Origin: Goodfellowiella coeruleoviolacea
GTDB taxonomy: Bacteria; Actinomycetota; Actinomycetes; Mycobacteriales; Pseudonocardiaceae
Reading direction: 5' to 3'
Length of the DNA: 64,000 nt
Assembly: GCF_024171785.1 (NCBI RefSeq)
Contig: NZ_JAMTCK010000002.1
Coordinates: 248,001-312,000 of the forward strand
The notes below the pieces were generated by a model. The model did not search any database. It was not told the origin of the DNA and saw only the letters and a program-made list of their open reading frames with translations. A program made the translations under genes and the position numbers. Numbering within the stretch: the stretch's first letter is position 1; the number at the start of each line of letters is the position of its first letter. Below are positions 54,206 to 62,843 of the stretch, piece by piece.

Positions 54206-55066
54206 ATGCCGGCAGCGGCCAGCAACGCCAGCGGGGTGATCCGCCCCCGGCCGGTCCACGCGCCCGCGCTGCGGCTGTTCCTGCTGCACCACGCGGGCGG
54301 CTCGCACCGGATCTTCCGCCCGTGGGTCCCGCTGTTCCCCGCCGACTGGGAGGTCTGTCTCGTCGAGGCGCCCGGGCGGGGCCGGATGGCCCGGCTGCCC
54401 CCGGCCGAGCGGGTCGAGGACCTGGTCGAGCACCTGCTCACCGAACTGGACCCGTGGCTGGACCGGCCGTTCGCCGTGTTCGGCCACAGCATGGGCGCGC
54501 TGGCCGGGCTGGCCCTGACCGCGGCCCTGTGCGAGCAGCGGCGGCCGCCGGTCTGGCTGGGCGTGTCAGCCCACCCGGGGCCGAGGACGCCGGACGGTCC
54601 ACCCAAACCGCGGCTGCACCGGTTGTCCTCGGTGCGGCTGCGCGCGGTGCTGGCCACCCTGGGCGGCGTGCCCGACAGGGTGCTCGCCGACGACGGCATG
54701 TGGTCGCTCGTCGAACCGCTGCTGCGGGCCGACCTGGTGCTCGCCGAAACGTGGCGGCCAGAACCAGCGCCGCTGGTTCCCGTGCCGATGACCGCGTTCT
54801 GCGGGCTGGCCGACGTCGCCGTCCCACCCGGGGCGATCGCGGGCTGGGCGCGCTACACCGAGCGCTTCCTGGGCGTCCGCGCGCATCCCGGGGGCCACTT
54901 CTACTTCCAGGACAACCACTCCGAGGTGGTTGACCAGATCGTCGCCGACGTGCTGTCGGTGCTCGGCGAGCAGACCGTGCGGTCTGCCCGGCTCAACGAC
55001 GGCGAGCCAACGGGCTTGCCCGGCAACGTGAGGACGGGAACCCCCGCCGTGGTGAGGAGTGAGTGA
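54206..55066 (+). CDS. Type II thioesterase
   Basis: The 286-residue alpha/beta-hydrolase has LFLLHHAGGSHRIFRPW at the N-terminus, the catalytic Ser95 in FGHSMGALAG, an Asp in the FCGLAD region and His in RAHPGGHFYF. Type II thioesterases clear stalled or wrong acyl groups from carrier proteins, and some release products. The ATG is 5 nt after AAGGAG, 2 nt after the HadB-like stop. A 40-residue C-terminal tail is not part of the fold. Confidence 0.88.
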   Translation: MPAAASNASGVIRPRPVHAPALRLFLLHHAGGSHRIFRPWVPLFPADWEVCLVEAPGRGRMARLPPAERVEDLVEHLLTELDPWLDRPFAVFGHSMGALAGLALTAALCEQRRPPVWLGVSAHPGPRTPDGPPKPRLHRLSSVRLRAVLATLGGVPDRVLADDGMWSLVEPLLRADLVLAETWRPEPAPLVPVPMTAFCGLADVAVPPGAIAGWARYTERFLGVRAHPGGHFYFQDNHSEVVDQIVADVLSVLGEQTVRSARLNDGEPTGLPGNVRTGTPAVVRSE

Positions 55067-55067
55067 G

Positions 55068-56201
55068 TTGACTGTCAGTCCAGTGACCGAGGGAGCGGCT
55101 GCCCAGGTGCGCGGCGCCGAGGAGGTGAACCCCGGGCAGCTCGTGCGGCACGCCTTCGTCGGTGGGTACGCGGGCACCGAAACCCCGTCGCAGGGCGTGA
55201 GCTGGGCCGGTGTCGACCCGGACACCGGCGCCCTCACCGTGCTGGGCACCCTGGCCGAGGTGCCCAACCCGTTCCACCTGGCCCTGTCCGAGGACGGGAG
55301 CGTGCTCTACGCCGCGAGCAACGTGGTCGAGGGCCGGGTCCACGCGCTCAAGGTGGCCGAGGACGGCTCGCTGAGCCGGCTGGGCAGCGCGGCCAGCCAG
55401 GGGTCCGGCACGGTGCACCTGACGGTGCACCCCGACGGCCGGTACCTGCTCGCGGCCAACCACGACTCCGGCACCGTGGTGGTGCACCCGGTCGACGCGG
55501 ACGGCGGCGTCGGCGAGGTGGTGCACTCGGTGCGCCACCTCGGGGCCGGGCCCGACCCGCTGGCCCAGCAGGGCCCGCACCCGCACATGGTGGTCGTCGA
55601 CCCCACGGGTGAGCGGGTGCTGGTGCCGGACAAGGGAACCGACTCGGTGCACGTCCACCGGTTCGACCGGGAGAGCGGGGAGCTGACCCCGCACAGCCAG
55701 GTCCACATCGGATCCGGCGTCGGCCCGCGCCACCTGGTCTTCCACCCGTCCGGGCGGTTCCTCTACCTGGTGAACGAACTGTCCTCCACGGTCACCGTGT
55801 GCGGCTACGACGTGGCCACCGGTGCACTGTGGACACTGGAGTCCACCTCCACCGTGCCGCCGGGCACGGACATGTGGAACGCGGCCTCGGCGATCCGGCT
55901 GTCCGCCGACGGCCAGTTCCTCTACGCGGCCAACCGGGGGCACGAGAGCGTGGTGACCTTCGCGGTGGAGGACTCGGGCCGGCGGCTGCGCCGGGTGACC
56001 ACCCAGCGGGTGACCGAACAGCCGGGTATCAACGCGCTGCCGTGGGATCTGGTGCTGGACCCCACCGACCGGCTGATGTACGTGGTCAACCAGTTGGCCG
56101 GAGCGGTGGCCGCGTTCCGGGTGGACCGGGGGACCGGTCTGCTGGAGCGCGTTGGCGAGCCGGTCGCCGTGCCCACCCCGGCCTGCATCGTGCTGCGTTA
56201 G
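55068..56201 (+). CDS. Seven-bladed beta-propeller lactonase (6-phosphogluconolactonase-like)
   Basis: The product is about 377 residues. A TTG at 55068 lies 8 nt after AGGAG and is preferred over the GTG at 55059, which is almost inside that site. Propeller repeats are clear (LALSEDGSVLYAASN, LTVHPDGRYLLAANH, VVVDPTGERVLVPDKG, LVFHPSGRFLYLVNE, IRLSADGQFLYAANRG). The family opens 6-phosphogluconolactone or other lactones. In a locus with AfsA, it might act on a butyrolactone; this is speculation. It overlaps or abuts the thioesterase stop. Confidence 0.83.
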   Translation: MTVSPVTEGAAAQVRGAEEVNPGQLVRHAFVGGYAGTETPSQGVSWAGVDPDTGALTVLGTLAEVPNPFHLALSEDGSVLYAASNVVEGRVHALKVAEDGSLSRLGSAASQGSGTVHLTVHPDGRYLLAANHDSGTVVVHPVDADGGVGEVVHSVRHLGAGPDPLAQQGPHPHMVVVDPTGERVLVPDKGTDSVHVHRFDRESGELTPHSQVHIGSGVGPRHLVFHPSGRFLYLVNELSSTVTVCGYDVATGALWTLESTSTVPPGTDMWNAASAIRLSADGQFLYAANRGHESVVTFAVEDSGRRLRRVTTQRVTEQPGINALPWDLVLDPTDRLMYVVNQLAGAVAAFRVDRGTGLLERVGEPVAVPTPACIVLR

Positions 56202-56214
56202 CCGCCACCCGACC

Positions 56215-56252
56215 ACCGGGGGTCGCCGGCCGTGCCGCCGGCGGCCCCCGGT
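56215..56252. terminator. Bidirectional terminator hairpin
   Basis: Sixteen-base arms, ACCGGGGGTCGCCGGC (56215-56230) and 56237-56252, close a 6-nt loop with only one G-T wobble. It sits between the convergent lactonase and MFS stops. Confidence 0.8.
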
Positions 56253-56264
56253 GTCGTGTCCTGG

Positions 56265-57710
56265 TCAGGACGTGGCGTCGCGCGCCGAGGCCACCGGCGC
56301 GGCGGGCTCGGCGGGCTGTGCCGCCGGCTGGGCGGGGCGGTGGGGCGTGGGGCGGGCCGGCGTCAGCAGGACGGCCACCGCGGCCAGGGCGAACAGCACC
56401 GCCCCGGCCCACAGCGCCACGTCCAGTCCCTCCACAAAGGACCCGTCAGTGGCGTACCCGCCGTTGGCGGCGAACACCGCCGACAGCGAGCCGATGCCGA
56501 CCACCACGCCCACCTGGCGCATGGCGTTGTTCACCCCGGAGGCCACGCCCTCCTGCTCGGGGGTGACGAAGTCCAGTGCCTGGCGGGCGATCAGCGAGAA
56601 GAACACGCCCATGCCCAGCCCGGTCAGCAGCATCGGGGGCACCAGCGCCGGGTAGGACGTGCTGGTGGTGACCACGGCGCTGAACCACAGCAGCGCCAGC
56701 CCCTGGGCCGCCGCGCTGGCGGCCAGCAGCGGCCGGGTGCCGACCCGGTTGGCGAACACCGCCGCGAGCGGCGCCACCGCCAGCGGCATCAGCGTCCACG
56801 GCAGGGTCCGCGAGCCGGCCATCAGCGGTGAGTAGTCCAGCACGTTCTGCAGGAACTGGGTGAGCAGGAAGACCACCCCGAACAGCGAACCCTGCATCAC
56901 CAACGCCACCAGGTTGGTGAGGGTGAAACCGCGGCTGCGGAACAGGTGCGGCGGCAGCACCGGGAACGGGTGGCGGCGCTCCCAGGCGAGGAAACCGCCG
57001 AGCAGCACCACGCCCCCGGTGATGGCGAGCCAGACCTGCGGGTTGGCCCAGCCCAGCCCGCTGCTGCGGACCAGCCCGTACACGATGCCCAGCAGGCCGG
57101 CCGTGACCAGCACGGTGCCGCCGATGTCCAACCGGGAGTGCGGGCCGTGGCTCTCCCGCAGCCGCAGCGCGGCCAGCGGCACCAGGACCACGCCGATGGG
57201 CACGTTGATCCAGAAGATCCAGTGCCAGTCGCCGTACTCCACGATGAGCCCGCCGACCAGCGGGCCCAGTGCGATGGCCAGCCCGCTCATCGCGCTCAGC
57301 CCGGCGATGGCCCCGCCGCGCCGCCGGGCCGACACCGACCGCACCACCAGGGTCAGGGCCAGCGGGAAGATGACCGAGCCGCCCACGCCCTGCACGGTCC
57401 TGGCCACGATGAGCGCACCCACCGAGTTGGCCACGGCCGCGCCGGCCGAGGCGAGGGTGAACAGGCTCAGCCCGGCGATGAACACGGTGCGCCGGCCGAA
57501 CCGGTCACCGAGGATCGCCGCGGTGAGCAGGAAGACCGCGAAGGTCAGGGTGTAGGCGTTGACCGTCCACTCCAGACTTTCCAGGCTGCTGTCGAAGTCG
57601 GCGCGGATCTTGGGCAGCGCGGTGGTGACCACCAGGTTGTCCAGTGATGCCATGAAGGACGCGATACCGGTGATCAGAAAGGTGGGTAAGCCGTTTCCTC
57701 GCTCGCTCAT
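56265..57710 (-). CDS. MFS drug exporter (DHA2/EmrB-QacA type)
   Basis: The 481-residue membrane protein has about fourteen hydrophobic segments. Family marks are SLDNLVVTTALPKIRADF in helix 1, LGDRFGRRTVFIAGLSLF (motif A), ARTVQGVGGSVIFPLALTLV (motif C area) and a GSRTLPWTLMPLAV segment. It exports hydrophobic compounds by proton antiport. It may export the cluster product or give resistance. The ATG is preceded by GGAGGGGG. MerR lies upstream on the same strand. Confidence 0.9.
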   Translation of the reverse strand: MSERGNGLPTFLITGIASFMASLDNLVVTTALPKIRADFDSSLESLEWTVNAYTLTFAVFLLTAAILGDRFGRRTVFIAGLSLFTLASAGAAVANSVGALIVARTVQGVGGSVIFPLALTLVVRSVSARRRGGAIAGLSAMSGLAIALGPLVGGLIVEYGDWHWIFWINVPIGVVLVPLAALRLRESHGPHSRLDIGGTVLVTAGLLGIVYGLVRSSGLGWANPQVWLAITGGVVLLGGFLAWERRHPFPVLPPHLFRSRGFTLTNLVALVMQGSLFGVVFLLTQFLQNVLDYSPLMAGSRTLPWTLMPLAVAPLAAVFANRVGTRPLLAASAAAQGLALLWFSAVVTTSTSYPALVPPMLLTGLGMGVFFSLIARQALDFVTPEQEGVASGVNNAMRQVGVVVGIGSLSAVFAANGGYATDGSFVEGLDVALWAGAVLFALAAVAVLLTPARPTPHRPAQPAAQPAEPAAPVASARDATS

Positions 57711-57874
57711 GCCCCCTCCAGTCTCTGTGCGGTGATGTGGGTGATCGCCAGATGGCGTGAGCGGAGAACATCGGTGCGTGACAGGCCGACCGGACCGGGG
57801 TGGCCCGGTTCGCCTGGGGTGTGGGTGTGCTCGCCCCGCCGTCCGACCGGTTCGGTCAGGACCGCGGGGGACGT

Positions 57875-57904
57875 TCAGGAACGGTCAGGAGCGGTCAGGG
57901 GCCG
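57875..57904. repeat. 10-bp tandem repeat, three units
   Basis: TCAGGAACGG, TCAGGAGCGG and TCAGGGGCCG run head to tail across the end of the MerR gene, with a further related copy at 57856. They may be a weak terminator or a protein site before the MFS gene. Confidence 0.4.
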
Positions 57905-58563
57905 TCCGGGCCGCTGACACGGTCCGGCTGGGGCGAACCGTCCAGGAAGCGGGTGGCCGACTCGTGTTCCTGGGCGAGCCGGCGCAGCGTGATCATCAGC
58001 GAGTCGCCGAGCACGGTGCCGACGATCGCGCGTTCCACCATGACGTCAGAGGTCGTGTCCTGGCTGATCCAGTCGATTTCCGCGGTGGCCAGGGTGGCCG
58101 CGGCGGCCGCGTAGTCGTCGAGCAGGTCGATGAAGTCGTCGTGGCCCAGGGACCGCAGCGTGGCCAGCAGTTCGACCAGGGCCTGCCGGCTGGTGCTGTG
58201 CTCCTTGATGGCCCAGCCGTGCCGGTCGAACAGGTCGGCCACCTCGCGGCGGGCGGACTCCCTGGACTCGTCGTCGGTGCCGGCGCGCGAGGTGATCACC
58301 GCGCGCTGGGCGCGGCCCAGCATGCTGTGCACCGGCAGGCCCGGTGAGTCGATGGCGGCCAGCACGTCCTTGGCCGCCGCGATGGACAACTCGCCGACGT
58401 CCACCAGTGCGCGCACCAGCTTGAGCCGGTGCACGTGCCGGTCGTCGTAGGACGCCTGGTTGGGGCTGGACAGCTCGCCGGGCGGGAGAAGGCCCTCGCG
58501 CAGGTAGTACTTGATCGTCGGCACCGGTACCCCGGTGCGGCGACTCAGTTCTCCGATGCGCAT
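57895..58563 (-). CDS. MerR-family transcriptional regulator
   Basis: The 222-residue protein is taken from the ATG at 58563, 4 nt after GGGAGG; a GTG 21 bp upstream is possible. The MerR helix-turn-helix is MRIGELSRRTGVPVPTIKYYLREGLLPPGE with wing HRLKLVRALVDVGELSI. The long C-terminal half (about 100-222) is helical and may bind a ligand. No metal-binding Cys cluster is seen, so it is a drug or organic ligand sensor rather than a metal sensor. It is divergent from the MMPL gene. Confidence 0.87.
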   Translation of the reverse strand: MRIGELSRRTGVPVPTIKYYLREGLLPPGELSSPNQASYDDRHVHRLKLVRALVDVGELSIAAAKDVLAAIDSPGLPVHSMLGRAQRAVITSRAGTDDESRESARREVADLFDRHGWAIKEHSTSRQALVELLATLRSLGHDDFIDLLDDYAAAAATLATAEIDWISQDTTSDVMVERAIVGTVLGDSLMITLRRLAQEHESATRFLDGSPQPDRVSGPDGP

Positions 58564-58617
58564 GTCCCTCCCGTCGTCGGCCACAAGTTAACACTTGCCG
58601 CACACCTCCTCGGGTAT

Positions 58618-58634
58618 GGATAGGATAACTATCC
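58618..58634. promoter_or_regulatory. 17-bp dyad between the MerR and MMPL genes
   Basis: GGATAG (58618-58623) and CTATCC (58629-58634), separated by GATAA, lie midway in the 118-bp divergent gap. TTGCCG (58595-58600) with a 20-bp spacer before TAGGAT (58621-58626) could be a MerR-type promoter with a stretched spacer. A natural operator for the divergent MerR regulator. Confidence 0.55.
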
Positions 58635-58681
58635 GACAGTGGATCGTGCTGCTATCTATTCAACCCCAGGGATGAGGGATC

Positions 58682-60898
58682 ATGTTCGCCTCCATAGGCC
58701 GACTGACCGCCCGGCACCGATGGTGGGTCGTAGTCGCTACGTTGCTCTTCGTTGTCCTTGGCGGAGCCTGGGGCGCCGGCGCGTTCGGCGCCTTCACCGG
58801 CGGTGCCGGCTTCGATGATCCCGGCGCGGAGTCCACCCACGCCGACCACCTGGTCGACGGCCCGCTCGGCCGCCACGTCACCGACGCGGTGGTGCTCTAC
58901 GAGAGCGACACGAGCACCGTTGACGACCCGGCCTTCGCCGACGCCGTGCAGCAGGCGGTGGCCAAGGTCCCCGGCGACGGGATCGCCCGGATCGAGTCCT
59001 ACTGGTCGACCGGGGACGCCGCCTTCATCTCCACCGACCGACACGCCACCTACGTCGGCATCCAGTTCACCTCGGGCGACGACTACGAACGCGTCGAGGC
59101 CCTCAACGAGATCAAGGACGAGCTGACCGCGCCGGGGCTGACCGTGCGGTTCGGCGGTCTCACCGCCATGACCCAGCAGGTGAACGCCCAGGTCAGCCAG
59201 GACATCCTGCTGGCAGAGGTGATCTCGCTGCCGATCCTGGTGCTGCTGCTGATCGTGATCTTCCGCAGCGCGGTGGCCGCGGCGCTGCCCCTGGTCGTCG
59301 GCATCGTGGTCGCCGTCGGTTCGCTGGCCGTGCTGCGGGTGGTCGGCTACTTCACCGACCTGTCCACCTTCTCCGTGCAGGTGGTCACCATCCTGGGCCT
59401 GGGGCTGGCGATCGACTACGCCCTGTTCATGGTCAACCGGTTCCGCGAGGAGTTGGGGCGCGGGCTGACGGTGGACGCGGCGATCCAGCGCACGATGGCC
59501 ACGGCCGGGCGCACCGTGGCCTTCTCCGGACTGACCGTGGCCGTGTCCCTGGCGTGTCTGATCGTGTTCCCGTCGCGGTTCCTGCTGTCCATGGGCTACG
59601 CCGGCGTGGCGACCGTGCTGTTCGCGGTGATCAGCTCGCTGGTGCTGCTGCCCGCCCTGCTCCGCTTCGCCGGGCGCCGGGTCAACTCGCTGCGCATCCC
59701 GCTGCCCAGGCTGCCCCGCACCGCGCTGGTGGCCGCCGACGAGACCAAGGGCCGCTGGTACCGCACCGCCCACGCGGTGATGCGCCGGCCGGTGGCCAGC
59801 ACCGTGGGCATCGTCGTGGTGCTGGTGGCCCTCGGCGTGCCGTTCCTCGGCGTGAACTGGGCGCGGCCCGGTGACTGGGTGCTGCCGGTCGAGGCGGACG
59901 CGCGGGTGGTCACCAACATCATGAGCACCGACTTCGTGGCCGACCCGGCCAAGAAGGTCACCGTGGTGGTGGAGATGCCCGGCCCGGCCGACACCGCCCA
60001 GGCCCAGACGCGGCTGGCCGAGTACGCGCAGCGGCTGGACGCGGTGGCCGGCGTCAACGGCGCCGAGGTCACCGGCACGTACCAGAACCAGGCCAGGCTC
60101 ACCCTCGGCTACGCCATGGACCCGCAGTCCCGCGAGGCCAGGACCATGGTGGAGGACCTGCGCGCCCAGGCGCCGCCGCCGGACTCACGCGCCTCGGTCA
60201 CCGGCATGCCAGCGTCCCGGGTGGACATCGTCAACATGGTGACCGAGCGGCTGCCCTGGATGGCGGTGTTCGTGGCGGTGGTCTCGTTCGTGGTGCTGTT
60301 CCTGGCGTTCGGGTCGGTGACGCTGCCGCTCAAGTCGGTGTTGATGAACCTGCTCTCGCTGTCCGCGTCGTTCGGCGCGATCAAGCTGATCTTCCAGGAC
60401 GGCTACCTGTCCGGTCTGCTCGACTTCGTGCCGGTCGGCGCGGTGGACGTGGACTTCCCGATCCTCATCGTGGCGATCGCGTTCGGCCTGTCCATGGACT
60501 ACGAGGTGTTCCTGCTGTCCCGGGTGCGCGAGCAGTGGGTGGCCAGCGGCGACGTGGTGGAGTCGGTGGCACTGGGCACGCAGCGCACCGCCAAGATCAT
60601 CACCAGCGCGGCGCTGCTGCTGGTCGTGGTGGTCGGCGGGTTCCTGACCTCGGGCATCACCTTCATGAAGATGGTCGGCGTCGGTCTGGTCATCGCCATC
60701 CTGGTGGACGCGACCATCGTGCGCGGCCTGCTGGTCCCGGCGACCATGCGGCTGATGGGCAAGTGGGCGTGGTGGTCCCCGGCGCCGCTGGCCCGCTGGT
60801 GGAGCCGGCACGGCATGCCCGAGCCGCCGCACGACCCCACGTCGACGCGTCGCGGCGCGCAGCCGCACGACCCGGCACTGGAATCGGCCAACGCCTGA
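58682..60898 (+). CDS. MMPL-family RND transporter
   Basis: The 738-residue protein has two repeats of about six helices with large periplasmic-side loops: a first helix at about residue 12 (HRWWVVVATLLFVVLGGAWGAGAFG), GLGLAIDYALFMVNRFREEL (the proton-relay region), and the second-repeat equivalent IAFGLSMDYEVFLLSRVREQW. MMPL proteins move lipids or lipid-like products out of the cell. The ATG follows GAGGG. Control by the divergent MerR is likely. Confidence 0.92.
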   Translation: MFASIGRLTARHRWWVVVATLLFVVLGGAWGAGAFGAFTGGAGFDDPGAESTHADHLVDGPLGRHVTDAVVLYESDTSTVDDPAFADAVQQAVAKVPGDGIARIESYWSTGDAAFISTDRHATYVGIQFTSGDDYERVEALNEIKDELTAPGLTVRFGGLTAMTQQVNAQVSQDILLAEVISLPILVLLLIVIFRSAVAAALPLVVGIVVAVGSLAVLRVVGYFTDLSTFSVQVVTILGLGLAIDYALFMVNRFREELGRGLTVDAAIQRTMATAGRTVAFSGLTVAVSLACLIVFPSRFLLSMGYAGVATVLFAVISSLVLLPALLRFAGRRVNSLRIPLPRLPRTALVAADETKGRWYRTAHAVMRRPVASTVGIVVVLVALGVPFLGVNWARPGDWVLPVEADARVVTNIMSTDFVADPAKKVTVVVEMPGPADTAQAQTRLAEYAQRLDAVAGVNGAEVTGTYQNQARLTLGYAMDPQSREARTMVEDLRAQAPPPDSRASVTGMPASRVDIVNMVTERLPWMAVFVAVVSFVVLFLAFGSVTLPLKSVLMNLLSLSASFGAIKLIFQDGYLSGLLDFVPVGAVDVDFPILIVAIAFGLSMDYEVFLLSRVREQWVASGDVVESVALGTQRTAKIITSAALLLVVVVGGFLTSGITFMKMVGVGLVIAILVDATIVRGLLVPATMRLMGKWAWWSPAPLARWWSRHGMPEPPHDPTSTRRGAQPHDPALESANA

Positions 60899-60933
60899 GC
60901 CGCGCCACCGCGGTCGCTCCCACAGGACGACCG

Positions 60934-60976
60934 CACCGAGCACCGATCACCGACCAACCGACCACCGACCACCGAC
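60934..60976. repeat. CACCGAN tandem repeats between MMPL and aldo/keto reductase genes
   Basis: About six units of 7 bp (CACCGAG, CACCGAT, CACCGAC, an altered unit, CACCGAC, CACCGAC) fill the leader of the aldo/keto reductase gene. Slipped-strand length change would alter the spacing of the leader. Confidence 0.65.
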
Positions 60977-60993
60977 CACAGAGGATGGACACA

Positions 60994-62022
60994 ATGGACT
61001 ACCGAGTACTCGGCCGGACCGGCGTGCGGGTCAGCCCGCTGTGCCTGGGCGCCATGATGTTCGGCTGGTGGGGCGAGCAGTCCTACGAGGAGTCGGCCAA
61101 GATCATCGGTCGGGCGCTGGACGCCGGCATCAACTTCATCGACACCGCGGACGTGTACTCGCACGGCCAGTCCGAGGAGTTCGTCGGCCGGGCCCTGGCC
61201 GAGGCCGGCGTGCGGGACCGGGTCGTGCTGGCCACCAAGGCCAACGGAGTCATGGGCGAGGACGTGAACCAGCGGGGCAACTCGCGCCGGTGGATCATCC
61301 AGGAAGTGGAGAACAGCCTGCGCCGACTGGGCACCGACTGGATCGACCTCTACCAGATCCACCGGCCCGACCCCAGCACCGACATCGAGGAGACCCTGGG
61401 CGCGCTGACCGACCTGGTGCGGTCGGGCAAGGTCCGCTACATCGGCAGCTCCACGTTCCCGGCCTCGCAGATCGTGCAGGCGCAGTGGGCGGCGGAGCGC
61501 CGCGGCCTGGAGCGCTTCGTCTGCGAGCAGCCGCCGTACTCGATCCTGGTGCGCGGGATCGAGTCCGAGGTGCTGCCCGTGGCCCAGCAGTACGGCATGG
61601 GGGTGCTCACCTGGAGCCCGCTGGCCGGGGGCTGGCTCTCCGGCCGCTACCGCAGGGACCAGGACGTGCCGCAGAGCCGGCGCTCGGTGATGCTGCCGCT
61701 GCGCTACGACATGTCGCTGGAGAGCAACCAGCGCAAGCTGGACGCCGCCGACCGGTTGGCCGCGTTGGCCGACGAGGCCGGCATCTCCCTGGTCGAACTG
61801 GCGCTGGCGTTCGTGCTGCGCCACCCCGGGGTCACCTCGGCGATCATCGGGCCGCGCACCATGGACCACCTGGAGTCCCAGTTGACCGCAGTGGACGTGC
61901 GGCTCGACCAGGACGTGCTCGACCGGATCGACCAGATCGTGCCGCCGGGCACCACGTTCAACCCGCACGACTCCGGCTGGATCTCCCCGGCGTTGCAGGA
62001 CGCCAGCCTGCGTCGCCGCTGA
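60994..62022 (+). CDS. Aldo/keto reductase
   Basis: The 342-residue TIM-barrel enzyme starts at the ATG at 60994, 9 nt after GAGG. The catalytic tetrad is visible: Asp50 and Tyr55 in FIDTADVYSHG, Lys82 in ATKANG and His in YQIHRPDP. NADPH-binding is suggested by GPRTMDHLESQL at the C-terminus. Close to the subgroup of AKRs with MDYRVLGRTG starts. It reduces aldehydes or ketones; the substrate is unknown. It follows MMPL by 95 bp. Confidence 0.9.
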   Translation: MDYRVLGRTGVRVSPLCLGAMMFGWWGEQSYEESAKIIGRALDAGINFIDTADVYSHGQSEEFVGRALAEAGVRDRVVLATKANGVMGEDVNQRGNSRRWIIQEVENSLRRLGTDWIDLYQIHRPDPSTDIEETLGALTDLVRSGKVRYIGSSTFPASQIVQAQWAAERRGLERFVCEQPPYSILVRGIESEVLPVAQQYGMGVLTWSPLAGGWLSGRYRRDQDVPQSRRSVMLPLRYDMSLESNQRKLDAADRLAALADEAGISLVELALAFVLRHPGVTSAIIGPRTMDHLESQLTAVDVRLDQDVLDRIDQIVPPGTTFNPHDSGWISPALQDASLRRR

Positions 62023-62073
62023 TCGGGTGGGTGGTGGGTGGGGAACCGGCACGCCGAGGCCCCACCCACACCG

Positions 62074-62766
62074 CTACCGGCTCGTGGCCGGCCACACCGC
62101 CGGGGCGCCGCCCACCGGCCGTGCCCGGCGCGTCCGGTCCGCCGCCTCGGTGCGGGCCAGCTCCCGCACCCGCTCGGTCGCCGTGCTGGGGTGGCCGGCG
62201 GTGAACGGCGGCTGCGGGTCGTACTCGATGTAGAGCTGGATGATCTCGGCCCGCTCCCGGCCCCAGACCTCACCGACCAGCCACAGCGCCAGGTCGATGC
62301 CGGCGGACACGCCCGCGGCCGTGGCGATCCGACCGGTGTGCACGATCCGCTTGTCCGGCTGCGGCAGCGCGCCCAGCTCCGCCAGGGTGGACTGCACCAT
62401 CCAGTGCGTGGTGGCGGGCTGCCCGGCGAGTATGCCGGCGGCGGCCAGGATCAGCGAGCCGGAGCACACCGACGTGGTCCACCTGCTCGTCCGGTGCACC
62501 TGGCGCAGCCATGCGATGAGGTCGCTGTCGCGCATGGCCGGTTCGGTGCCGGTCTCGCCGCCGGGCACCAGCACGATGTCGGGCGCCGGTGTGTCGGCGA
62601 ACGAGTGGGTCGCGCCGAGCACGAGCACCTCGTCATCGGTGACCACCGGGCCGGGGGCGTGGCTGACCAGGCGCATCTCCACGCCGGGCGCGAATCCGAG
62701 CACCTGGTAGGGGCCGATCGCGTCCAGCGCGGTCATGCCCGGGTACAGCACGACGGCGATCTGCAC
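62074..62766 (-). CDS. DJ-1/PfpI family protein
   Basis: The 230-residue protein has IAVVLYPGMTALDAIGPYQVLGF at the start, the nucleophile-elbow Cys in SVCSGSLILAAAG, and THWMVQSTLAELG. It is a GATase1-like protein without the AraC domain, of the isonitrile hydratase-like group. The role may be detoxification or amide hydrolysis. Start GTG at 62766, with GAGAGG upstream. It lies 77 bp after the GlxA-like regulator on the same strand and shares its fold. Confidence 0.85.
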   Translation of the reverse strand: MQIAVVLYPGMTALDAIGPYQVLGFAPGVEMRLVSHAPGPVVTDDEVLVLGATHSFADTPAPDIVLVPGGETGTEPAMRDSDLIAWLRQVHRTSRWTTSVCSGSLILAAAGILAGQPATTHWMVQSTLAELGALPQPDKRIVHTGRIATAAGVSAGIDLALWLVGEVWGRERAEIIQLYIEYDPQPPFTAGHPSTATERVRELARTEAADRTRRARPVGGAPAVWPATSR

Positions 62767-62843
62767 GGGGGTGTTCCTCTCTGTCGGGGTCGAACGGGGT
62801 ACCTGGGGCGGGTGGTGTCGTGCCGAGGGGCGGGGCTGGTGGC

